A stretch of DNA of 51,743 nucleotides, taken from contig JACQAO010000048.1 of the NCBI GenBank assembly GCA_016194935.1, forward strand, positions 1-51,743. Direction: 5' to 3'. This document shows positions 45,050 to 51,743 of this stretch, piece after piece. Under the pieces are notes generated by a model. It was not told the origin of the DNA. It worked only from the letters and a program-made list of their open reading frames with translations, and made no database searches. Numbering within the stretch: the first letter of the stretch is position 1; every line of letters starts with the position of its first letter. The DNA comes from Betaproteobacteria bacterium (lineage in GTDB: Bacteria; Pseudomonadota; Gammaproteobacteria; Burkholderiales; Rhodocyclaceae). The position numbers and the translations under genes were made by a program.

Positions 45050-45754
45050 TTAGCTTTCTGCCTTCCTGATCACTGCATGAAAAACAAAGAACAGGTTTAG
45101 ATCGATGGATGACACCGGAAAAGGCCACCATGCCTCGGCACGATCCGGAAAATAGTACCGCAGCAACGCCATTAGATTATTGCAGGAATTGACATGTTCT
45201 CTTGCCATCACATAGTCGTAAGGAATTCCCTGTGCAATTGCGTTTTTCCTCGGCCCCAAATGCCTGCCCAGCCGCCAGGCAATGCCTGGATCGGTTGGAA
45301 TGAGTATGGAAAGCACCCCGCCATTTTTGATCACGCGCCGCCATTCTTTTAGCGCCAGATGCGGCTGATAAATATGTTCGAGTACATGGGTTGCTATCAG
45401 GCGGTCGAAGCTGTTGTCGGCATATTGCAATCCGCTGCCGCTTTGTGTTTCATAGATCAGCTTGTCACTAAATCTGGTGTCCAGCTTGGACTTGGCAACC
45501 GCCAGCGTTTTAGCATCCAGATCTGATAATACATATTTGTCGAAAGTATGCCGAACAAAACCAAGATGCTCGCCCGTTCCGGCGCCAATTTCCAATACTC
45601 TCGCAAAGTGATGGGATGCCTGGAAGCGTTTTTCCGTCAGCCGGTGACTGGCCCGCATCACCATCGATTGCAAGGGGCTGGCGTAGTTTGAGTCATCATA
45701 GACATCTGCAAACCTGGCGCGGTAATCCAGCCAGGCTTGATCTTCATTTTCCAT
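45050..45754 (-). CDS. SAM-dependent methyltransferase
   Basis: A class I methyltransferase of 234 aa. SAM-binding motif I is LEIGAGTGEHL; post-motif Asp in YVLSDLDAKTL; motif IV/V region FDRLIATHVLEHIYQP and VIKNGGVLSILIP. The start MENEDQAWLDYRARF at 45754 is chosen for the AGGAA six bases before it and overlaps the glycosyltransferase stop by 11 bp. The substrate may be a sugar or lipid head group of the same operon; inferred from context only. Confidence 0.85.
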   Translation of the reverse strand: MENEDQAWLDYRARFADVYDDSNYASPLQSMVMRASHRLTEKRFQASHHFARVLEIGAGTGEHLGFVRHTFDKYVLSDLDAKTLAVAKSKLDTRFSDKLIYETQSGSGLQYADNSFDRLIATHVLEHIYQPHLALKEWRRVIKNGGVLSILIPTDPGIAWRLGRHLGPRKNAIAQGIPYDYVMAREHVNSCNNLMALLRYYFPDRAEAWWPFPVSSIDLNLFFVFHAVIRKAES

Positions 45755-46772
45755 CCGATTCCTCATTTGAGGTGGAATTACTCCTCGTCCATACGCGTAA
45801 TTTATGCAATGGCCTGCGCGGTACATTGGCAATGTCATAGCCGAGAAAGGCCAGGATCAACTGGACTCCCATTAAAACGGGCAGTGCCGCCAGCATTACC
45901 GTGCCGGCGGATGTAGCAACACCTTCCTGTACCGAACTGATCCAATGATAGACGCCAAAACTGCCGCCGAAAATAGTCAGAAAAATCCCCAGCGGCAACT
46001 CTATGGAGGCCAGTGACATATCGCGCAGATAATAGTTATAAAAAATTCTCTTGCCAAAATTCCGGATGTGCTTGAAGAGAAACTCCCCGATGATTTTGGA
46101 AATTTTCAGGTTGCTTACCTCCTCGCCATATTTTGCATCCATAGGCACATCAACCACAACCGCACGCAAGGTATTGAGCCTGAATAACATGTCGGTCTCA
46201 AAGAAATAACGGTTGCTGATTTTCTCAAATGGCAGATGTCTCGCCACGTCAGCATGGATAGCGGTATATCCGTTGGTCGGATCGAACAAATCCCAGTAAC
46301 CGGATGAAAGCTTGGTCATAAACGACAGCACGGCATTACCGAAAATTCGGATGTTGGGCATAGCCTGAATTTTCTCAATATCGAAGAAGCGGTTACCTTT
46401 GGCGTAGTCCGCCACTCCTGCCACGATAGGTGCAACCAAAGTCGGAATCAAACCCGGATCCATCTGTCCATCGCCATCGACTTTGACAATCACAACTGCC
46501 CCCGCCTCGATTGCGGCGCGGTAACCTGTTAGAACTGCCCCGCCCACGCCCAGGTTCCGTGGATTGTGCAAGACAGTCACACGGGCATCGGTGCAGTTTT
46601 TCGTAATGAAATTGCCGCTACCCTCCGGGCAACCATCATCCACCGCAAATATTGCCGAAACCTCAGGCCCTATTCTGGCAATCACGTCCAGAACATGGCT
46701 GGTGACTCTGTAGCATGGTATGACCACAGCAATCTCTGGCCCCGCTCCCCGTAATTGCGCACTATTTGCCAT
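45744..46772 (-). CDS. Polyprenyl-phosphate glycosyltransferase (GtrB/DPM1-like)
   Basis: A GT2 enzyme of 342 aa with a DPM1/GtrB-like catalytic domain: IAVVIPCYRV, FAVDDGCPEGS, NLGVGGAVLTGY and the metal-binding VKVDGDGQMD. Two C-terminal membrane helices (about 265-285 and 295-317) place it at the inner membrane. Such enzymes transfer a sugar from a nucleotide donor to undecaprenyl phosphate. AGGAGGAG precedes the ATG. Overlaps the 848-aa membrane protein gene by 11 bp and the methyltransferase by 11 bp. Confidence 0.88.
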   Translation of the reverse strand: MANSAQLRGAGPEIAVVIPCYRVTSHVLDVIARIGPEVSAIFAVDDGCPEGSGNFITKNCTDARVTVLHNPRNLGVGGAVLTGYRAAIEAGAVVIVKVDGDGQMDPGLIPTLVAPIVAGVADYAKGNRFFDIEKIQAMPNIRIFGNAVLSFMTKLSSGYWDLFDPTNGYTAIHADVARHLPFEKISNRYFFETDMLFRLNTLRAVVVDVPMDAKYGEEVSNLKISKIIGEFLFKHIRNFGKRIFYNYYLRDMSLASIELPLGIFLTIFGGSFGVYHWISSVQEGVATSAGTVMLAALPVLMGVQLILAFLGYDIANVPRRPLHKLRVWTRSNSTSNEESDGK

Positions 46773-49308
46773 TAACTCCTCCTGATATTCGAAACCACGC
46801 CCACCCTTTCTCGTCTTTGATATAAGTTATCCCGGGATTTCCCCGTAGCGCACTTGCCAAATTTTGGGGCGCGGCTATAAGCGTCGCTCCGGTCTTGTGA
46901 AAATCAAAGCGGGCCAGGTCGATGACAACTTTTACCACATCCGCTTGAGGCGATTCAATTCGATAATGGTCTTTATTCTCGACTACTCCGCCGGAAAAAA
47001 GCAGATGCTGATATCTATTGTATGTGTTCGATTCTGTGTGATCCCTGTCCAGCCGCTCCCACAATAATTTTTGCGGATAGTAAAAAATTCCGTTTGCCAC
47101 AGCGTGTCCGCTTGCCAATAAAATCATTGCCGGTACTTGTGTTTCAAGCACCAGCGTCCGCGCTCCTTGTTCAAGAAGCTCCTTGATCGGTGATGCGGCG
47201 GTAACGCTATTCGGTGCAATATTGACCGGGTTGAATGACAAGGTTGTTATCACTGACCACGCAAGATTAAGGTATATAAACGCCCTGAATTTGCCCAGCA
47301 CCAGCCAGTATCCGCCAATAATTACTATAAGCAATACCACCGCCACAATCGGCAACACCAGCAAACTTGACGGGGAGCCGGCCAGCACGCTTTGGTGAAG
47401 GTGGGAGACACTGTTGAATACTATCCCAGTCCATATCAGCGCAATCGTCAATGCCAGCACCCTGGTTGGTGTTTTGCCGGGTATGGTCTTCGCGTCCGGG
47501 GAAAGCAGTAATGCACATATAATTATGTATGCCAGCCCCAGACCGATGTCTGCCCTGGCTGGCGGAACGCGCCCCAACAGCGAGAATTGAGCCAACTCGA
47601 GAGGAACCCCGACCAGCATGAAATACAAAATAAAACCCATGAATGACGCCAGTGCAATTTCCACCGCACCGATCATTTTTGGATATGCGCGTAAAACGAA
47701 TATCACAGCCAGTGGTAACAGCATATACGGGAAAGACGCGATTTCACTCTGATTGGTATGCGCGTGACTATCCAGTTTATATAGCGTGACCAGGTTAGTG
47801 TAGCCGCGCAAAAGATCAGAGAATGCGACATTCCCGCCCGTTATCCCGCTCCTGTTTCCCGGATAAACCGTGGCGAGTATCGCTTGTATCGCCGGATGTG
47901 CATCCTGCCACCACCTCCACAGTAAAAACCCGGCAACGATAATTGCGATTCCAAATGATGCCAGCCTGTTCTTTGTGAGGTTTAGATATAGCTTATCTCG
48001 GACAACAATACCAGCAACCAGTGCAATAAACACATACGTCAAAGATATTTGCCATGGTGGATACAGCAGCAGAACAAAACCAGCGATGGCGATTCCTAAA
48101 ATACCAGCAAACACCAGCAGCAAGAATTTGTCATGTGTTCGCAAAATAGCGATGGAGGTTAGTAACGCAATGCTGGGAAAGAACACGGCATATGCCGGCC
48201 AATTTGACCATGCAATCGTATAGGGTGAGGCACAGAACCATAAAGCAGTTAAAAAACTCAACTTCCAGTTGTCAGGAGTAAGCAAGGCAACAACACCCCA
48301 AAGAGCAAACAGGCAAGCGAAAACCGGAAAGCACCAGTACCAGGATAAGGCGCTTTTCAAGTCAAATAGAAAAAATCCCCATGTGGCTGGTTTGGCTATT
48401 GATGAGACGTGTGTCACCGGAACCCCAACCATTCCAGCAATGAGCATGTTTTCACCGCTTTCGCCAACATTGGAGTTTGTCACGGGAAATTTTGGATGAT
48501 GGTTGTATTGGGCAATAGCCAGGGGCGTAAGCAAAAGCCACTCATCGGATCGGATTGGCCTGTTTTTGCCCCAGATATTTATTGCATCAGATTGGACAAA
48601 CGGCGTTTGCTGGTATCCCAGACCGAATGAAGACCCCGTGACACCCAAACTAACCAGCGTTCCAAAACTCAAAAACAAAACCAGCCCAAAAATTACGGGT
48701 GGCTTGATCAAATATTTTGTCCTGAAGTAAATCCAGTGAGCCAGATAATCGGCTTTCAAATACACTGCACAAAGCAGGAAAAATATAACGATCAAGGCGA
48801 GCTTTGCGCCCCGGATAGTTCGGCTTTCCTGATGAAAATTTCCATTGAGGAAAATCGTTTCAACTTGCTTGTTCAAGACTAACTTTACAGAATTACCGTC
48901 ATCCAGCTTTGCCAATACTTTGACGGAATACTCGCCGCCTTTCAAATTGCTCGGCAATTCCACACGAATACTCCAACCGGATCTGAGCCAATCGTTACGC
49001 CCAGTAGCAGCGACTACGTCCGGGCGCTCAAATCGCTCAAACGCGCCTTCGTAAACTCGAGTATTGCCCAACCAAACGGAAAGCGATGCGATCTTCCGGT
49101 CGGTATCTGTCGGCCCCGCCCAACCTCGGGCAACAATTTCTCCGCCCACTACAACGAACGAATCGACATGGCCCTGAATTGCCAGCTGCGGCAACTGATC
49201 AGGCCCAGCGGTGGCCGGGATCGGTACCGCCAAGAAAAGAAATGCCACGCAAAACCAACCCAAAATAGCTTTTTGGATACTGATCCGATCATAGCGAAAG
49301 ACCTGCAT
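46762..49308 (-). CDS. Large polytopic membrane protein, possible GT-C transferase
   Basis: 848 aa: an N-terminal signal/anchor helix, a beta-rich extracytoplasmic domain of about 150 residues (IQGHVDSFVVVGGEIVARGW), then about a dozen helices, and a C-terminal soluble region of about 150 residues. The first large loop holds a conserved-looking block (NRPIRSDEWLLLTPLA). I believe this resembles a family known only as a DUF of membrane proteins; a GT-C-type transferase role is inferred from the operon. It has no Shine-Dalgarno sequence, and its start lies right at the IS1595 fragment, so upstream control may have been changed. Confidence 0.7.
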   Translation of the reverse strand: MQVFRYDRISIQKAILGWFCVAFLFLAVPIPATAGPDQLPQLAIQGHVDSFVVVGGEIVARGWAGPTDTDRKIASLSVWLGNTRVYEGAFERFERPDVVAATGRNDWLRSGWSIRVELPSNLKGGEYSVKVLAKLDDGNSVKLVLNKQVETIFLNGNFHQESRTIRGAKLALIVIFFLLCAVYLKADYLAHWIYFRTKYLIKPPVIFGLVLFLSFGTLVSLGVTGSSFGLGYQQTPFVQSDAINIWGKNRPIRSDEWLLLTPLAIAQYNHHPKFPVTNSNVGESGENMLIAGMVGVPVTHVSSIAKPATWGFFLFDLKSALSWYWCFPVFACLFALWGVVALLTPDNWKLSFLTALWFCASPYTIAWSNWPAYAVFFPSIALLTSIAILRTHDKFLLLVFAGILGIAIAGFVLLLYPPWQISLTYVFIALVAGIVVRDKLYLNLTKNRLASFGIAIIVAGFLLWRWWQDAHPAIQAILATVYPGNRSGITGGNVAFSDLLRGYTNLVTLYKLDSHAHTNQSEIASFPYMLLPLAVIFVLRAYPKMIGAVEIALASFMGFILYFMLVGVPLELAQFSLLGRVPPARADIGLGLAYIIICALLLSPDAKTIPGKTPTRVLALTIALIWTGIVFNSVSHLHQSVLAGSPSSLLVLPIVAVVLLIVIIGGYWLVLGKFRAFIYLNLAWSVITTLSFNPVNIAPNSVTAASPIKELLEQGARTLVLETQVPAMILLASGHAVANGIFYYPQKLLWERLDRDHTESNTYNRYQHLLFSGGVVENKDHYRIESPQADVVKVVIDLARFDFHKTGATLIAAPQNLASALRGNPGITYIKDEKGWAWFRISGGVNGK

Positions 49309-49315
49309 CGTGCCG

Positions 49316-49480
49316 CTACTTGGCGTGCGCTACAGGAGCGATTGGCTGATGATGCACAAGAAGCTGCTGCAAATCATGGCAGAACGGGAAGATACGAGCG
49401 TTCTGGATGGGTGCATTGAGGTCGATGACGCCTATCTGGGCGGAGAGCGTCCGGGCAAGCAGAACCACTTCTCTAATTAA
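49316..49480 (+). mobile_element. Internal fragment of an IS1595-family transposase
   Basis: Read in frame, the segment gives LLGVRYRSDWLMMHKKLLQIM and, after a linker, LDGCIEVDDAYLGGERPGK (first 20 residues of each shown at most): the DDE-domain region with the first catalytic Asp in IEVDDAYLGGE. It then runs into QNHFSN-stop, so it is cut at both ends. Neither an N-terminus nor terminal inverted repeats are visible. It fills the gap between the 848-aa protein gene and the secreted protein gene; the coding homology is lost near 49460. Confidence 0.8.
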
Positions 49481-51290
49481 TTACCCCCGTTTTTAGGTCA
49501 TATATCCATTGTCGAACTGATTTACCAGCAACAACATCATCAAAACGGTATGGGAAAAAATAGACTGACCATGTTTTATTGTTCAGATTGTTTATTGAAT
49601 ACCGTCCTAGCGCAGTCAAATAACTTCCATTCAGAGCCAAAGTTATAATGTCGGGCGAAAGTGTTGCGATAGTTAGGCATTGATCTTCGTATCTATCGCA
49701 GACGGTTAACCAATCTTCGCCAGAACTATAATACTGGGGCGGAGGGGGTTGAGGTAGAAACTGACTATTGCGCGTAGGTAACTTAAGCTGTGTGCCAAAA
49801 TCCGAACGCAAGCGAGTTACAGAAGAGCTTGCATTAGAGTACGGTGTCCCACCAGAATAAAAATAGTACCAATAACTTATTGAGTTATCCGTAAAAATCG
49901 CTGGCATTTCTTGGTTGTGCGGCCCTAACGAATAAGGTCCAGAGTATAGGGAAGTATACTTCGCCTGAATAAATGGCCTATCGTTAGGCAGAACGACGGA
50001 TACCTGCCAAGTTAACCAATTAAAACTCGTTGTTTTTGTAAAATTGTATGGATTCGACTTAGTAAAGGTTACGGTTCCATATTGTTCCGAAATTCCACTA
50101 ATATCGTTTGAGGTGCCGTTCCAGCCACAATCCACTGCCTGAGCCTGAATAGGATTCCAAGGAGCAGCCGCTGACCAAGTGCCACAACCTTTTTCCGAAA
50201 TACAATTACTTAATTGCCCACCCGTAATGGGGAATACCCTGCAATCTTGATTGCTGTTAACTGCTTTGCAGGTTGCAGCGTCTGTATATGGTGTTGAACT
50301 ACAAGAAGTTGTAAGAAAATATCCAGCTCCACTTGCATTAATATCATATCCCCATAAAGACATTTGCACCGCAGAGCCACCATGCTCTTCTATTCTATTT
50401 CTTTTATCCACTCCATATAACTCAAATAATGCACCTCCGAATGATCGATTAATTCCCGCTCTTACATAATCATTATATAGATAAACTGTATCTCGCTTAC
50501 GATTTGTCATGTACTCCGTATAAGTACAGAATTCTTGCTCCGCACTATCCAGTTGCATAGCATTACAGGCAGGTGGTTCAAATTCTGTTTCACTAACATT
50601 TTTGTATCGCCCACAACTCACGCTCGCATTGGCTGCTACATCAGTACTACAGCTTCCACCTCCGATTACAGAGAGACAATCCCAATTACCACCTAAGTTA
50701 CCGCCAAAATGATTAGTACACCACCATTGCCCAGTACGGCCAGGTGCATTTAAATTTGCCACATTAATAGTTTGCGAGTCATCATATTTTGAACAAGAAA
50801 CCAACTCATTATTTGGAACGGTCGACTCACAGCTGTTCGCACCTGTAACACTGCGGCATTTCCAATTCCCGCCAAGGTTAGCGCCAAAGTTATTATCACA
50901 CCACCACTTACCTGTTCTGCCTTGCGCAGATTGAGTTACTAAAACACGTTCGACTCTACCATAGCCAAACCCCTGTTTTATGTTATTAATTGGACTGTAA
51001 TTGGTGGTGCCGTCTTGATTAATTTTTCCGCACTGGATCAAGGTATTATTAGGGGCTTGTGATGTACAATAACTACCGGTATTTTCGGCACATTCCCATA
51101 TGCCACCTAAATTAATTCCAAAATTATTGGTACACCACCATTGCCCAGTACGGCCAGATGCTGAATTTTGTCCTACGTTCACACTCTGATAATCAAGCCA
51201 TATTGCTCCCGCCCAACTGGGGGTAACAAGACATAATGAAAGCAGGCATAAAACATTTAGTGGCAGGCAATTTTTAAATTTCGATTCCAT
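49473..51290 (-). CDS. Secreted protein with three GRTGxWWC cysteine-rich repeats
   Basis: A 605-aa exported protein; I recognise no family. Start at 51290 is chosen for GGGGAG and for the signal peptide MESKFKNCLPLNVLCLL to SWAG (cleavage about residue 27). Three repeats at residues 46-88, 124-168 and 184-228 share GRTGxWWC-x2-(N/H)FG-x-NLGGxWxC and then two more Cys, so each has four Cys (for example 53, 67, 75, 87), probably two disulfides. The remaining 370 residues are rich in Tyr, Trp, Ser and Asn with further Cys and blocks such as RIEEHGGSAVQMSLWGYD; a beta-sandwich is likely. AT-rich relative to the core genome. A lectin or surface-adhesion role is only a guess. Confidence 0.75.
   Translation of the reverse strand: MESKFKNCLPLNVLCLLSLCLVTPSWAGAIWLDYQSVNVGQNSASGRTGQWWCTNNFGINLGGIWECAENTGSYCTSQAPNNTLIQCGKINQDGTTNYSPINNIKQGFGYGRVERVLVTQSAQGRTGKWWCDNNFGANLGGNWKCRSVTGANSCESTVPNNELVSCSKYDDSQTINVANLNAPGRTGQWWCTNHFGGNLGGNWDCLSVIGGGSCSTDVAANASVSCGRYKNVSETEFEPPACNAMQLDSAEQEFCTYTEYMTNRKRDTVYLYNDYVRAGINRSFGGALFELYGVDKRNRIEEHGGSAVQMSLWGYDINASGAGYFLTTSCSSTPYTDAATCKAVNSNQDCRVFPITGGQLSNCISEKGCGTWSAAAPWNPIQAQAVDCGWNGTSNDISGISEQYGTVTFTKSNPYNFTKTTSFNWLTWQVSVVLPNDRPFIQAKYTSLYSGPYSLGPHNQEMPAIFTDNSISYWYYFYSGGTPYSNASSSVTRLRSDFGTQLKLPTRNSQFLPQPPPPQYYSSGEDWLTVCDRYEDQCLTIATLSPDIITLALNGSYLTALGRYSINNLNNKTWSVYFFPYRFDDVVAGKSVRQWIYDLKTGVIN
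50607..51155 (-). repeat. Three coding repeats of the GRTGxWWC domain
   Basis: DNA copies at 51027-51155, 50787-50921 and 50607-50741 encode the four-Cys domains of the secreted protein. The first and third copies share an identical 28-bp block over the GRTGQWWCT codons, so duplication was recent or is kept uniform. Confidence 0.8.
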
Positions 51291-51490
51291 AGTGCTCCCC
51301 TCCGAGTTCCACAATGCCAACGAAGCTGTCGAAAACGTTCATTCATGCGTCCATACTACCGTAGATCAAATGGGATATAAAGGCTCAGAAGCGGCTCGGT
51401 TTGGTAAGTATCCCCCGGCTATGCTCTGATCATTACCCACAACTATTCATTCTGACGCATGATCATAAACATATCGGTGATGTAGGGTAA

Positions 51491-51655
51491 ATGTTGAAAT
51501 CCACGCCAGAGGACTTGCGGTCCAGGTTCGCCATCATGCTTTCGGGCAAGGAATCCGCCAAGTTTCGCAATCCAGCGAACGGCCTCGCCAAGCGAGGGTG
51601 GGAGAAGTGGCTCCGCAAAACTGAACAGCGCAATAAGTGGAAACTCCGGGCATGA
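51491..51655 (+). CDS. Possible 54-aa basic protein, unrecognised
   Basis: An ATG-to-TGA frame encodes a 54-residue, strongly basic peptide starting MLKSTPEDLRSRF and ending RKTEQRNKWKLRA. Amino-acid use looks protein-like (Trp, Lys, Arg rich, no low complexity), but no ribosome site is clear and I recognise no family. It may be a broken remnant. The rest of 51291-51690 shows no other gene; a weak TTGATC-N17-ATGAAT promoter candidate for the secreted protein lies near 51350-51380. Confidence 0.3.
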   Translation: MLKSTPEDLRSRFAIMLSGKESAKFRNPANGLAKRGWEKWLRKTEQRNKWKLRA

Positions 51656-51690
51656 TACTGGGCCGAAGGCCTGGCAAAAAGGAGTTTTTG

Positions 51691-51743
51691 ATGGTCAAGA
51701 AATCAGCACGGCGCACTCGCCGCAAGCACAACCCGGAATTCAA
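51691..51743 (+). mobile_element. Start of IS3-family transposase OrfA (cut by window edge)
   Basis: AGGAG lies eight bases before an ATG that opens MVKKSARRTRRKHNPEF, the basic N-terminus typical of IS3-type OrfA proteins (HxPEFKAxVAL class). Only 17 codons are in the window. The left inverted repeat of the element was not identified; it should lie within the preceding 100-200 bp. Confidence 0.65.

Overview
The window looks like a chromosomal segment of a betaproteobacterium, probably of the Nitrosomonadales/Gallionellaceae type. This is an inference from gene order (tolQRAB-pal-cpoB-queE-queC, ruvB-ruvA-ruvC-yebC, ftsY-ftsE-ftsX next to an M16 pair and rsmD-coaD-ferredoxin, ahcY-yvlD-metF) and from a recognisable SAH riboswitch before ahcY. 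No 16S gene or other decisive marker is present. The core is GC-rich by eye; the right end (about 44.7-51.7 kb) is clearly more AT-rich and is bordered by transposase pieces.

Layout. 1-0.9 kb: 3' end of xerC, then a two-gene cassette of small uncharacterised proteins, the first broken by an in-frame TGA. 1.0-1.8 kb: a short flagellin with no other flagellar genes nearby. 1.8-8.4 kb: a Cache-HAMP-PAS-GGDEF-EAL protein, an MgtA-type Mg2+ P-type ATPase and an EamA exporter. 8.5-14.8 kb: a heavy-metal RND efflux operon (czcI-like, membrane fusion protein, RND pump, DUF3240-like protein, outer membrane factor) with a strong candidate promoter. 14.8-26.3 kb: housekeeping genes (GNAT, ispE, lolB, TPR lipoprotein, mutM, ferredoxin, coaD, rsmD, two M16 peptidase-like proteins, ftsY, ftsE, ftsX). 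26.3-31.1 kb: DHH phosphoesterase, two tRNA-Lys genes under a consensus promoter, a YeeE/YedE sulfur transporter, queC, queE. 30.3-38.3 kb: the Tol-Pal operon with cpoB and ybgC, then ruvB, ruvA, ruvC and yebC. 38.3-43.7 kb: EamA exporter, HAD phosphatase, metF, yvlD, a VapBC/FitAB-type toxin-antitoxin pair and ahcY behind its riboswitch.

43.7-51.7 kb is accessory. It has a rhamnosyltransferase-like GT2 gene. Facing it is a tightly overlapping four-gene operon: an 848-aa polytopic membrane protein, a polyprenyl-phosphate GT2 enzyme with C-terminal membrane helices, a SAM methyltransferase and a 4-TM EmrE/ArnE-like protein. The component set resembles the three-part Gtr glycosylation systems (lipid-linked sugar synthase, flippase, polytopic transferase). 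Next come an IS1595-type transposase fragment and a large secreted protein with three cysteine-rich GRTGxWWC repeats, for which I recognise no family. The window ends in the first codons of an IS3-type OrfA.

The most interesting items are the secreted GRTGxWWC-repeat protein, the Gtr-like operon, the toxin-antitoxin pair sitting inside the SAH-riboswitch (methyl-cycle) operon behind a near-perfect 16-bp operator-like palindrome, the Tyr in place of the H-loop His in FtsE, and the nonsense-interrupted small-gene cassette. Coordinates, motifs and overlaps were read by eye; family names are recalled, and no database search was run.
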